Part shown: positions 29,713-38,323 of the stretch, in pieces
How the letters are laid out: every line of letters begins with the position of its first letter
How positions within the stretch are numbered: the stretch's first letter is position 1
IMG/VR virus record: IMGVR_UViG_3300037628_001000
Location: 1-49,137 of that record
Reading direction: 5' to 3' (one strand)
Length of the DNA: 49,137 nucleotides
DNA from: a virus
Program-made: the position numbers and the translations under genes
Notes under the pieces: generated by a model
Told to the model about the DNA's origin: nothing
What the model saw: only the letters and a program-made list of their open reading frames with translations
Database searches by the model: none

Positions 29713-31191
29713 ATGACCAGTTTTAGTTTTATTCCCGAAACACTACGCGTACCGGGCGCTTACGCCGAAATTTCGAACGAACGCGCTCTTCGGGGGCTCC
29801 TTCCTGCTTTTAATCAACGCATCCTGGTGATGGGGCAACGCCTTGCGACCGGCACCGTGGCCGCGAATATCCCGACCACAACTTTGACCGATGAACAGGC
29901 GGCTGAATATTTTGGCCGCGGTTCCATGCTGCATCGTATGTTCCAGTCTATCGTAAAGAACAACGGGATCACCGAAACCATCGCCATCGCGCTGGATGAT
30001 AATGGCGCTGGCGCCGCTGCTGTTGGATCAATCGATTTCACCGGATCGGTTGCGACATCTGCCGGCACGCTCAATATCTATATTGGTGGCCGTCGCGCGC
30101 AGGTCGGGATCGCGGTTGGTGACGCTGCGACCGCAATTGTTCTCGCGGCGGTAGCGGCCATCAACGTTGTTATCGACATGCCGGTTACCGCTGCTGTCAA
30201 CGGCGTCGATGATAAAATTGTCGATCTGACTGCCGACCATAAGGGTGAAAACGGCAATGATATAGATGTCCGTATTAATTATTACACCGGAGAAATCACC
30301 CCGGCTGGTTTAACTGTGGCGTCGATCAACCCGGTGGGTGGTTCTGGTAATCCGGAAATTTCATCTATTATCGCCGCTGTTGGTGGTGAACATTATGATT
30401 ATTTCATCATGCCCTGGACAGATGGAGCCAATATCACGGCGCTTGAGGCGGAACTTGCCAGCCGCTTTCAGCCTTTGGTGGAAATGGAAGGCCATGCCTT
30501 TTTAGCCAAGGCCGGAACGCAGGCCGAACTGACCACCTGGGGTAATGCGCGGAATTCTCCTCATCTGTCGGTAATGGGAATGGATTCCTCCCCGACACCA
30601 CCCGAGGAAATTGCTGCCGCTTTTGGCGCGGTCTCTGCCTTTCATCTGAATATTGACCCGGCCCGCCCGTTGCAAACCCTGCCTTTGAACGGGGTGTTGG
30701 CTCCTGGTGTTTCCGACCGCTTCACCTTGCAGGAAAGCAATATCCTGCTGTTTGATGGTATCTCGGTATCAAAGACCGACTTCGGCGGGCTTGTCCGTAT
30801 CCAGCGGGCGATTACGACATATCAGAAAAACGCTCAAGGGGCCGATGATCCGTCCTATCTGGATGTCACAACTTTGGCGACGATGGCCTATCTGCGGCGG
30901 TCCTGGCGCGCGCGAATGCTTCAGGTCTTTCCGCGCCATAAATTAGCCGACGATGGCACCAGATTCGGCGCCGGGCAGGCAATTGTCACGCCGCGGATAG
31001 CCAAGGGTGAGACAATTGCCCTGGCGCGCCAGTGGGAAGAGGCGGGGCTTGTTGAGGGTATCGACCAGTTCAAAAACGATATTATCGTTGATCGGTCCTT
31101 GTCCGATGTCAGCCGCCTAAATTTTCTTATTCCACCCAACATTGTGAACGGTGCTTTGGTTTTCGCCGGTCGCTTCGAATATATTCTGTAG
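29713..31191 (+). CDS. Contractile tail sheath protein (Mu gpL-like)
   Basis: A 492-aa sheath subunit. The N-terminus (PETLRVPGAYAEISNERAL) contributes to the interlocking arms. A central GGEHYDYFIMPWTDG and SRFQPLVEMEGHAF mark the sheath core, and the C-terminal domain includes GLVRIQRAITTYQKNAQGAD, LATMAYLRRSWRARML and a final VFAGRFEYIL strand. Contraction of the sheath drives the tube into the host envelope. It defines this phage as a myovirus. Confidence 0.93.
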   Translation: MTSFSFIPETLRVPGAYAEISNERALRGLLPAFNQRILVMGQRLATGTVAANIPTTTLTDEQAAEYFGRGSMLHRMFQSIVKNNGITETIAIALDDNGAGAAAVGSIDFTGSVATSAGTLNIYIGGRRAQVGIAVGDAATAIVLAAVAAINVVIDMPVTAAVNGVDDKIVDLTADHKGENGNDIDVRINYYTGEITPAGLTVASINPVGGSGNPEISSIIAAVGGEHYDYFIMPWTDGANITALEAELASRFQPLVEMEGHAFLAKAGTQAELTTWGNARNSPHLSVMGMDSSPTPPEEIAAAFGAVSAFHLNIDPARPLQTLPLNGVLAPGVSDRFTLQESNILLFDGISVSKTDFGGLVRIQRAITTYQKNAQGADDPSYLDVTTLATMAYLRRSWRARMLQVFPRHKLADDGTRFGAGQAIVTPRIAKGETIALARQWEEAGLVEGIDQFKNDIIVDRSLSDVSRLNFLIPPNIVNGALVFAGRFEYIL

Positions 31192-31203
31192 GGAGAATTA
31201 GAC

Positions 31204-31578
31204 ATGGCTGCAAAAAGAATAGCGGGCGTCGCTCATATTGTCGTTGATGGCAATCCGCTGTCGCTGCGCGGTGACCTGAATCTTGATCCTGATAACATCG
31301 AGCGCGAAGGTATCGCCGGTCAGGATGGTGTTCATGGCTTCAAGGAGATCCCGAAAGTCCCATACATCGAAGGGAATTTTACCAAGGACCCCAACCTTTC
31401 GCTTGAGGTTATTCGTGCCATGGATGATGTCACGGTCCAGGCCGAATGCGCCGATGGCACGCAATATATTTTCCGTAACGCCTGGACCGCCGGCGCCCGC
31501 GAACTGGATACCGGCGAAGGCCAGGTCCAGATCCGGTGGGAAGCGACCGAAGCCGATGAAGTGATGCCGGGGGCCTGA
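31204..31578 (+). CDS. Tail tube protein (Mu gpM-like)
   Basis: A 124-aa tube protein immediately after the sheath, as in Mu. It contains the family pattern AHIVVDGNPLSLRGDLNLDP, REGIAGQDGVHGFKEIPKV and SLEVIRAMDDVTVQAECADG, ending in QIRWEATEADEVMPGA. Hexameric rings stack to form the inner tube through which DNA leaves. Assignment by motif and synteny is firm. Confidence 0.9.
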   Translation: MAAKRIAGVAHIVVDGNPLSLRGDLNLDPDNIEREGIAGQDGVHGFKEIPKVPYIEGNFTKDPNLSLEVIRAMDDVTVQAECADGTQYIFRNAWTAGARELDTGEGQVQIRWEATEADEVMPGA

Positions 31579-31580
31579 TC

Positions 31581-31961
31581 ATGGATGAATTTGACGAACA
31601 AAAGTCTTCCGCGGATCAACCCTCCGCCGATGATTTCGGCTGGGGTGAATATTTCACCGAACTCGCGGCGGACGAAGATCGCGTCACCCTTCGGGATGAT
31701 GGAATTGAGGTTGGTCTTTTGACGCCCATAGATTCGCGCGGCGAAGAAATATCGAAGATTCTTTTCAAGGAGCCTTCCATCAAGCAGATCAAACAGCTTG
31801 ACCGGACCAAGGGCGATATTTCCAAGTCGGTGCGGCTTGTGATGCTTTCTGCCGGCCTCAGCGAACTTGATGCCGACTCGATCAAATCGCGCGATTTTGC
31901 GCTGATCGGAAAGGTGATTACCTGCTTCATGGGGGAGTCCCCGAAGGCTGGGCGCGATTAG
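31581..31961 (+). CDS. Tail assembly chaperone (Mu gp41-like, E-type)
   Basis: A 126-aa chaperone with acidic N-terminus and a folded C-terminal half (IEVGLLTPIDSRGEEISKIL, EPSIKQIKQLDRTKGD, SADSIKSRDFALIGKVITCF-like region). It stands between the tube and the tape measure, where contractile and lambda-type tails encode a pair of chaperones made by ribosomal frameshifting. The zero-frame product stops at 31961, and the second product continues in the -1 frame. It would coat the tape measure until tube polymerisation. Confidence 0.82.
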   Translation: MDEFDEQKSSADQPSADDFGWGEYFTELAADEDRVTLRDDGIEVGLLTPIDSRGEEISKILFKEPSIKQIKQLDRTKGDISKSVRLVMLSAGLSELDADSIKSRDFALIGKVITCFMGESPKAGRD

Positions 31962-32092
31962 CGGGCGACCTGGCCTATATCTTTCATTTCCCACCCTCTG
32001 AAATCTGGAACATGACCGTCCGGGATCTGTTGTTCTGGGCGGAACAAGCCAGCCGCATCATGGATGAGGCGGCAAAGGAAAACGAGTTTTGA
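31581..32092 (+). CDS. Frameshifted tail assembly chaperone (E-E' type)
   Basis: After the zero-frame stop the -1 frame stays open to 32092 and encodes GVPEGWARLAGDLAYIFHFP, then SEIWNMTVRDLLFWAEQASR and IMDEAAKENEF. That is the characteristic GpE'/Mu-42 tail. A run of five G (31931-31935) lies where tRNA-Gly could slip back one base, joining CFMG to GVPEGW. No separate ribosome binding site was found for the second part. The frameshift is strongly expected from the family, but the exact slip site is inferred. Confidence 0.75.
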
Positions 32093-33774
32093 AAAAATTC
32101 AAAATCTCCGCCATTTTTCATGCGGTTGACGCCATGTCTCGGCCAATTCGTGCGATCAACCGGGTGATGGGGCGTTTTAATACCCGGATGCGTGGCGTTG
32201 CCGGCGGGATGAAGAGATTGAACGCCGCGGGAAAGCGCGCCGGTTCGGCATTTCGCGGCATGGGCGCCGGCATTGCGGCTGGAATGGCCAGTTTCGCTGC
32301 GGTGGATGTTGTAAAAAATGTAGCGGCCCTGGATCGAAGATTGGAACGCCTGGGGGTTCAGGCGGGGGTTTCCAGCGATGGCATGAAGGCGTTGCGCGAC
32401 GAAATTTTCAGTGTCGCCAACGCGCCCGACATTCGGATAGATCCCAGTGAACTTCTGGCGGCGATTGAAAGCGTGGTGACCAAAACCGGTGACCTGAAAT
32501 TTGCGCAGGATAATATCCGAAATCTTGGCCTCGCCATTCAGGCGTCCGGCTCCCAGGGCGCAGAAATGGGTAAGGTGGTTTCCGAGTTTCACAAATTCGG
32601 AATTGTTCTCAAAAAGGACGTGTTGTCGGCCCTCGACATTTTGATCAAGCAAGGCAAGTCCGGCGCGTTTGAGTTAAAGGATCTGGCGGATCAAAGCGAG
32701 CGCACGGTGTCCGCCATGGCGGCGATGGGCTTCAGGGGCATGGAAGCGGTTCGCGCCATGGGTTCCCTGTTGCAGTTGGCGCGTTCCGGCACCGGGTCAG
32801 CGGAAGAGGCCGCGACCGCTTTCGAAAACCTGATTAAAAACATTGTCACGAAGGCGGAAAAACTGCATTCGATCGAGGGTATTACCATCTTTGATCCTGA
32901 AAAACTGAAACAGGGTCTTGAGGTGTTTCGGCCCCTGAACGAAATTGTTACCGACATCATCCGGAAAACCCGTGGCCGGTCCACGGTTTTGACCAAGCTT
33001 TTCGATATCCGCGCCATGCGCGCCGTCAATGTTCTGGCTGCCGAATTCAAGGACACTGGTTTTCTGCCGTCGCTTGAAAAATATTACAAGATCAACGGTG
33101 ACGGTGCCGAATTAACGAAAGACAGCGCCCGTATTGCCGGGGATTTCACCGCGTCGCTACGGTCGCTGAAAACCGCGTTCGACGCCTTTGCGAGCAAAAA
33201 TCTGGCAGGTCCCTTGCAAGCAGTCGCCGATACATTGAATAATCTTTCGCCCTTGCAAGTCCAAACACTGACCGCCTCGGTGGGGCTATTGGCGGGGGTG
33301 ATTGGTAGTAAATTGGTCTGGGCTCTGGGAGTTGCCACCGCCGCTTTTGTCGCCACCCCGTTTGGTTTTATCGTGACCGGTATTTCGGCTGTGATTGCTG
33401 GCGGTTACCTTCTGGTAAAAAACTGGGACAAGATATCGGCGGCTTTTAAAAAAATATGGGCTGGCATCAAGGATTCGGTCACGGATGCGATCAATGCCGT
33501 CAAGTTCAAGATAAACAACTTCGTCAATCGCCTGCCGGGCGGGTTGCGCAGTCTGCTGGGCCTGTCCGGATTTTCAAGGTCGCTGGTCGTTGAACAGCGC
33601 GGCGGAGCGGCTTCCGCAACGTCGCCGATCGCCCTTGGTCCGCGCCAGGGCAAGGCCGATGTCACGGTTAAATTCGAGAACGCGCCACCCGGAATGCGGG
33701 TCGTGGATCAAACGGCGCAGGATGTCGATCTATCGGTGGATACCGGAATATCGTTTGCCGGCGCGGGGAGCTAG
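32089..33774 (+). CDS. Tail tape measure protein
   Basis: A 561-aa tape measure. The start is TTG at 32089, overlapping the chaperone stop. The N-terminus is basic and helical (AMSRPIRAINRVMGRFNTRM), followed by an alanine/glycine-rich segment and long amphipathic helices. Near 395-440 lies a hydrophobic stretch (TASVGLLAGVIGSKLVWALG, AAFVATPFGFIVTGISAVIA) that may insert in the host membrane. Its short length implies a tail of roughly 80-90 nm if about 0.15 nm is contributed per residue. It sets tail length and is ejected ahead of DNA. Confidence 0.92.
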   Translation: MKKFKISAIFHAVDAMSRPIRAINRVMGRFNTRMRGVAGGMKRLNAAGKRAGSAFRGMGAGIAAGMASFAAVDVVKNVAALDRRLERLGVQAGVSSDGMKALRDEIFSVANAPDIRIDPSELLAAIESVVTKTGDLKFAQDNIRNLGLAIQASGSQGAEMGKVVSEFHKFGIVLKKDVLSALDILIKQGKSGAFELKDLADQSERTVSAMAAMGFRGMEAVRAMGSLLQLARSGTGSAEEAATAFENLIKNIVTKAEKLHSIEGITIFDPEKLKQGLEVFRPLNEIVTDIIRKTRGRSTVLTKLFDIRAMRAVNVLAAEFKDTGFLPSLEKYYKINGDGAELTKDSARIAGDFTASLRSLKTAFDAFASKNLAGPLQAVADTLNNLSPLQVQTLTASVGLLAGVIGSKLVWALGVATAAFVATPFGFIVTGISAVIAGGYLLVKNWDKISAAFKKIWAGIKDSVTDAINAVKFKINNFVNRLPGGLRSLLGLSGFSRSLVVEQRGGAASATSPIALGPRQGKADVTVKFENAPPGMRVVDQTAQDVDLSVDTGISFAGAGS

Positions 33775-33962
33775 TCGCCGTCAACGATCTTCTTGTCGGC
33801 CTCGATTTTTAACAACGTGGTATTGCCGCCGACCGCTACCCCCGCGCCAATCGCTATGTGAACCCACCAATCGGCCCCTTCCAACAACCAGAAGGCGCTG
33901 GCAAGCCCGGCCGCCAGCCCAGATGCCATGGCGATGGTTGCTATCTTTTGACTTGGCTTCAT
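33771..33962 (-). CDS. Small two-span membrane protein on the opposite strand (63 aa)
   Basis: In the 220-nt gap between tape measure and circulation genes only the minus strand offers a convincing gene. AAGAGG lies 7 nt before the ATG, and the product has two hydrophobic segments (IATIAMASGLAAGLASAFWLL and VHIAIGAGVAVGG), a basic start and a charged tail. This resembles a holin-like or exclusion protein. It overlaps the tape measure stop by 4 nt, tail to tail. No clear promoter was seen. A structural role is unlikely in this orientation. Confidence 0.55.
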   Translation of the reverse strand: MKPSQKIATIAMASGLAAGLASAFWLLEGADWWVHIAIGAGVAVGGNTTLLKIEADKKIVDGD

Positions 33963-33993
33963 TTTTCAACCTCTTGGTGTGGATTAAAAAAAC

Positions 33994-35196
33994 ATGTCAT
34001 GGCGTGATAATTTGCGCAAGGCGAGCTTTCGCGGCGTTGAATTCCATTTCGAGGATTCATCGCTGGACGCCGGGCGCCGCCAGCAAATTCACGTGTACCC
34101 GGGCCGGGACATTCCTTATGCCGAAGATTTGGGCAGGAAGGCCCGTGAATTTGCGCTTACCGGATATGTAATCGGCGATGATTATATTGTTCGCCGCGAT
34201 GCAATATTGGCGGCGATAGAAAAGAAGGGGTCCGGCGCCCTGGTTCACCCTTACTGGGGCGAACGCAATGTCGTTGTTACCCAATGCAAAATCCTTGAGA
34301 CGCGCGCCGAAGGCCGCATGGCCCGGCTTGATTTCACGTTTATTGAAGCCGGTGAAAACCGTTTTCCGGATGCCTCTACCGCCACCGCCGCCCTGGCGGC
34401 ATCGGAAGCCGACAGCCTGTTATCCGGTATTGACGATTTCTTCGACACTTCTTTTGCCGTTTCCGGATTTCCGCAATTTGTCGAGGAAGCCGCCGTCGCC
34501 ACGTCGACCACCCTGGTGACCGGTCTTTTGAAAGAGGCCGAAAAATACGTCAAGGCCGCGACCGCCGCCGCTGATCTGATCCGTGGTGGCGATTCCATGT
34601 TGCTGGACCTGACGGGGTTGGTCAGAAATCCACCCGGCCTGGCCTCCGATCTGATCGCATTATTTGGCAACGTGACGTCGGCGGTTTCAAGCGCCACCGA
34701 CCGTTTCCATCTGTTCGGGGATATTGCGCGCCTGCCCGCCGCTATCCCGTTTGAACCACGTCTGACGCCTTCCGGTATCCGTCGTGATGATAATCGCAAC
34801 GCCCTTGGAAATTTCTTCCTTGATTCCTCATTGGCGGAAATGGTGCGCGCCACGTCGGAACGCCAGTTTGCCTCCTATGATGAGGCGGTCGCCGCGCGCG
34901 AAAGTCTGGACGCGCAATTATCGACCGCTATCCGCGACGCCGCCGATGCCGGTAATGACGACCGCTGGTTGGCTCTGCGCACCCTGCGCACAGCGGCGAT
35001 CGCAGATATCACCACACGCTCCGGCCAGCTCGCCCGGGTGGTGACGCGGATACTGCCCGCTACCCGCCCGGCGCTGGTCGAGGCATACGACCTTTACGAC
35101 GACGCCGCGCGCGATGCCGACATTGTCGCGCGGAATTCAATCCGCCACCCTGGGTTCCTGCCATCCGGTATCCCTCTGGAAGTTCTTGCCGCGTGA
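33994..35196 (+). CDS. DNA circulation protein / baseplate hub (Mu gpN-like)
   Basis: A 400-aa member of the 'DNA circularisation N-terminal' family. The hallmark N-terminal domain reads SWRDNLRKASFRGVEFHFED, RRQQIHVYPGRDIPYAEDLG and FALTGYVIGDDYIVRRDAIL, followed by a HPYWGERNVVV loop. The long C-terminal region is helical. In Mu the protein belongs to the baseplate hub next to the tape measure, and the historical name reflects work on phage Sf6/Mu relatives. Synteny is exact. Confidence 0.9.
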   Translation: MSWRDNLRKASFRGVEFHFEDSSLDAGRRQQIHVYPGRDIPYAEDLGRKAREFALTGYVIGDDYIVRRDAILAAIEKKGSGALVHPYWGERNVVVTQCKILETRAEGRMARLDFTFIEAGENRFPDASTATAALAASEADSLLSGIDDFFDTSFAVSGFPQFVEEAAVATSTTLVTGLLKEAEKYVKAATAAADLIRGGDSMLLDLTGLVRNPPGLASDLIALFGNVTSAVSSATDRFHLFGDIARLPAAIPFEPRLTPSGIRRDDNRNALGNFFLDSSLAEMVRATSERQFASYDEAVAARESLDAQLSTAIRDAADAGNDDRWLALRTLRTAAIADITTRSGQLARVVTRILPATRPALVEAYDLYDDAARDADIVARNSIRHPGFLPSGIPLEVLAA

Positions 35197-36269
35197 CCGT
35201 TCCTGTCCTGACGATCTCCAATCGCGATTATGGCGGGTGGACGCGGATTTCCGTCCGCCGCGGCATTGACCGGCTGGCGGGAGAATTTGAACTGGGATTA
35301 ACCGACCGCTGGTCGGGGCAGGAAACGCCGTCCCGCATTCGCCCTGGTGATCCCTGTTCGGTCGCACTCGATGGTGACCTTGTCATCACCGGCTATATCG
35401 ACAGCGTATTGCCCGAATATGACGCGGGCCAGCACACAATTCAGGTGCGCGGGCGGTCAAAGACGGCGGATCTGATTGATTGTTCGGTAATTCGTTTTCC
35501 CGCCGAATGGCGAAATCGGAAACTGGAACAGATCGCTGCGGATCTGGCAAAGCCTTTTGGCCTGAAGGTCGCCACCACCACCGATACTGGCGCGTCTTTC
35601 CGCCAGTTCAGTATAGACCAGGGTGAAAGCCCGTATGAGGCGATAGAAGAATTATGCCGGTTTCGGGGAATTTTGGCGACCGACACGGTCACCGGTGACC
35701 TTGTCTTTGCCCGGGGCGGTACCGCTCGCGCGAAGACATCCCTGATCCTGGGTCAAAATATTCTGCGCTGCCGCGCGACGATCACGGCAAACGAGCGATT
35801 TAGCGAGGTGCTGGTAAAAGGTCAGCAGCCCGGCGGCGATTTTATCGCGGCGCTTTCAGCCGCCCAGCCAATGGGCAAGGCGACCGATGACGGCATCGGC
35901 CGGTATCGTCCGCGCCTGATCGTGGAATCTGTATCGCTGGATGCCGCGGCGGCGACGGAGCGCGCCCGCCATGAGGCCGCAGTGCGGTTTGGCCGGTCGC
36001 TGGCAGCCACCTATACCGTCGCCGGTTGGCATGACATCCCCGGCAGTTTGTGGCGTGAAAACCACCTTGTCCGTGTGACTGATCCATATCTGGGCATCGA
36101 TCAGGACATGCTGATCGCAGGCGTGGTCTGGCGGATGGACGATACCGGCGCGGTCGCGGAATTGAACGTGATCCGGCCCGAGGCGTATCAGCTTTTGGCC
36201 GGGGTGGGGGTCAAGACCAGGAAGAGGGATTTCTGGGCCGATCTGGGCGAACAACCGGTGATCAAATGA
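35193..36269 (+). CDS. Baseplate hub protein (Mu gpP / gp44-like)
   Basis: A 358-aa hub protein related to T4 gp27 and Mu gp44. The start is GTG overlapping the previous stop by 4 nt. The N-terminal WTRISVRRGIDRLAGEFELG is followed by RPGDPCSVALDGDLVITGYI and GQHTIQVRGRSKTADLIDCS, which are typical for the family. The later segment includes PYEAIEELCRFRGILATDTV and WRENHLVRVTDPYLGIDQDM. It forms the trimeric platform that carries the membrane-puncturing spike. Confidence 0.9.
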   Translation: MTVPVLTISNRDYGGWTRISVRRGIDRLAGEFELGLTDRWSGQETPSRIRPGDPCSVALDGDLVITGYIDSVLPEYDAGQHTIQVRGRSKTADLIDCSVIRFPAEWRNRKLEQIAADLAKPFGLKVATTTDTGASFRQFSIDQGESPYEAIEELCRFRGILATDTVTGDLVFARGGTARAKTSLILGQNILRCRATITANERFSEVLVKGQQPGGDFIAALSAAQPMGKATDDGIGRYRPRLIVESVSLDAAAATERARHEAAVRFGRSLAATYTVAGWHDIPGSLWRENHLVRVTDPYLGIDQDMLIAGVVWRMDDTGAVAELNVIRPEAYQLLAGVGVKTRKRDFWADLGEQPVIK

Positions 36270-36811
36270 CCCCGAGCATTTTCGCACGTCTGACGGCGCC
36301 CCTGCGCCGGGCCATTACCATGATGGTCGCGCGCTGTGTAATTGAACTGGTGAAGGATGCGCCGAAGGTCCAGGAAGTTCAAATCGCACTTCTGGCCGAT
36401 GAAGTCAGAAGCGATGTCGAGAGATTTCAAAATTACGGTCTGACGTCAGTCCCTCTGCCTGGGATGGAAGCCGTGGCTTTGTCGGTTGGCGGCAACCGCG
36501 ATCATATGATCGTGGTGGCGATCGGTGACCGTCTTTATCGCCTGAAGGATTTGGCCGCGGGCGAGGTCGCGCTTTACGACCATCTTGGAAACTTCGTCCA
36601 CCTGAAGGCGAACGGAACAATTCATATCAAGGCGTCGCGTGTCGAGGTTGAGGCGACCACCGTTGTTCTGCTGTCGGGTGATGTAAATCTGGGCGCAGAA
36701 GGCGGTAAGGCGATCGCGCGTGTTGGCGACATGGTTGCGGTCGGGTCGGGATCGTCCGCCGGAAATTGGCCGATTATATCCGGCTCAAGCGTGGCAAAGG
36801 CGGCGGATTAA
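36266..36811 (+). CDS. Baseplate spike protein (Mu gp45 / GpV-like)
   Basis: A 181-aa baseplate assembly protein V. An N-terminal helix (LTAPLRRAITMMVARCVIEL) precedes the OB-fold region (EVQIALLADEVRSDVERFQN, YGLTSVPLPGMEAVALSVGG). A repetitive beta-helix spike follows (LYDHLGNFVHLKANGTIHIK, ASRVEVEATTVVLLSGDVNL). Trimers build the needle that pierces the outer membrane. The order P-45-46-47-48 is exactly that of Mu. Confidence 0.92.
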   Translation: MTPSIFARLTAPLRRAITMMVARCVIELVKDAPKVQEVQIALLADEVRSDVERFQNYGLTSVPLPGMEAVALSVGGNRDHMIVVAIGDRLYRLKDLAAGEVALYDHLGNFVHLKANGTIHIKASRVEVEATTVVLLSGDVNLGAEGGKAIARVGDMVAVGSGSSAGNWPIISGSSVAKAAD

Positions 36812-36816
36812 ATTTC

Positions 36817-37272
36817 ATGACTGATGTTCGCCTGACCTGGAACAGCGCCGAAGGGTTTTCCGATTTCACCCTTGCCGACGGCGACCTGGATTCCGACCGG
36901 GATCTTGATACCGCGCTGATTGTCTCACTGTTTTCCGATCGCCGCGCCGACCGGGATGATCGTCTGCCGGTTGATGGAGAAAGCCGCCGCGGTTGGTGGG
37001 GCGACACGCTTGAAGCCACTGCCGGCCGTGATGCGATCGGGTCACGCCTGTGGCTTCTATCCCGTGAAAAACAAACCACGGAGGTTCTGGCCCGCGCCCG
37101 TGAATATGCCCGCGAAGCCCTGCAATGGCTGATCGATGACGGTATTGCCGACAGCGTGTCTGTCGATGCCGAATGGATTTCCATGGGTGTTCTGGGGTTG
37201 CGCGTTCGCATCGCCCGCCCCGCAGGCGACGTTGTTGATCGTCGTTTTAATTATGTCTGGGAGCAGATTTGA
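36817..37272 (+). CDS. Baseplate protein (Mu gp46-like)
   Basis: A 151-aa GP46-family protein. The ATG at 36817 (MTDVRLTWNSAEGFSDFTL) is chosen since it follows the gp45 stop by 5 nt; an upstream frame opening runs into gp45. The core has DRDLDTALIVSLFSDRRADR, GWWGDTLEATAGRDAIGSRL and VLARAREYAREALQWLIDDG. This is a gp25/lysozyme-like fold that anchors sheath to baseplate in contractile systems. Confidence 0.9.
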   Translation: MTDVRLTWNSAEGFSDFTLADGDLDSDRDLDTALIVSLFSDRRADRDDRLPVDGESRRGWWGDTLEATAGRDAIGSRLWLLSREKQTTEVLARAREYAREALQWLIDDGIADSVSVDAEWISMGVLGLRVRIARPAGDVVDRRFNYVWEQI

Positions 37273-37273
37273 A

Positions 37274-38323
37274 ATGCCGTTTTCGCGCCCGACGCTGACG
37301 CAGATCGATGACCGGATAAAGGCGGATATTGTTGCGAACCTGCCGGGAGCCGACAGCCTGTTACGGCGGTCTATTCTTTGGGTTCTGGCGACCATGCACG
37401 CTGGCGCCTCTCACGGTCTTTATGGGTATTCTGACTGGATCGCCCGCCAGATTTTGCCTGACACCGCCGAAGCGGAAATTCTCGCGCGTCATGCGGCAAT
37501 TTGGGGTGTCGAACGCACTCCCGCGGAAATCGCGTCGGGCACTGCGACCGCGACCGGCAATGATGGCGCGTCGATCCCGTCTGGTACCGTGCTGTCCCGC
37601 CTCGACGGCGTTGAATATGTCACCACCGCCGCCGCGACCATCGCCGCTGGGACGGCCACCCTTGCGCTCGATGCCAGCGTCGCCGGACTGAATGGCGACA
37701 TGGCGTCCGGCACGGCGCTTGAATTTGTGTCCCCGTTATCCGGTGTGGATACCGCCGCCATTGCCGGCACGGTGACCGGTGGCGAGGATACCGAAGATGA
37801 TGACGCTTTGCGCGCCCGCCTGCTGGACCGGATACGCCAACCACCCCATGGCGGCGCCGATTTCGATTATGTGAAATGGGCAAAGGAAGTCGATGGCGTT
37901 ACCCGCGCCTGGGTATCTGCGCAGGAATTGGGCATTGGCACCGTCACAATCCGCTTTATGCGCGATGATGACGACACGACCGCCACCCCGGACAGTGCCG
38001 AGGTTCAGGCAGTTCAGGATTATATTGATGCCGCCCGCCCGGTGACCGCCGCCGTCACCGTGGTGGCGCCGGTTGCTGTCGCACTTGATATGACCATTCA
38101 ATTGACGCCGAATTCGGCGGCAGTCCAGGCGGCGGTGGAAGCGGAAATTACCGATCTGATCCGCCGTGAAGCAATTCCCGGCGGGACTATCCTGATCAGC
38201 CATTTGCGTGAAGCGGTGTCGATCGCGGCCGGTGAAACCGATCATGCGATCACGTCACCGGCCGCCGATGTTACCCACACGACCGGCCAGATCGCGATGC
38301 CGGGGACCATAACATGGGCGTAA
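37274..38323 (+). CDS. Baseplate wedge protein J (Mu gp47-like)
   Basis: A 349-aa wedge protein of the GpJ/gp47 family. The ATG at 37274 is one base after the gp46 stop. The N-terminal RPTLTQIDDRIKADIVANLP is followed by LLRRSILWVLATMHAGASHG and LYGYSDWIARQILPDTAEAE, the standard opening. A beta-sandwich middle includes SIPSGTVLSRLDGVEY. The later GGEDTEDDDALRARLLDRIR and EVDGVTRAWVSAQELGIGTV complete the family pattern. Six copies with gp46 and gp48 make the baseplate ring. Confidence 0.93.
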   Translation: MPFSRPTLTQIDDRIKADIVANLPGADSLLRRSILWVLATMHAGASHGLYGYSDWIARQILPDTAEAEILARHAAIWGVERTPAEIASGTATATGNDGASIPSGTVLSRLDGVEYVTTAAATIAAGTATLALDASVAGLNGDMASGTALEFVSPLSGVDTAAIAGTVTGGEDTEDDDALRARLLDRIRQPPHGGADFDYVKWAKEVDGVTRAWVSAQELGIGTVTIRFMRDDDDTTATPDSAEVQAVQDYIDAARPVTAAVTVVAPVAVALDMTIQLTPNSAAVQAAVEAEITDLIRREAIPGGTILISHLREAVSIAAGETDHAITSPAADVTHTTGQIAMPGTITWA

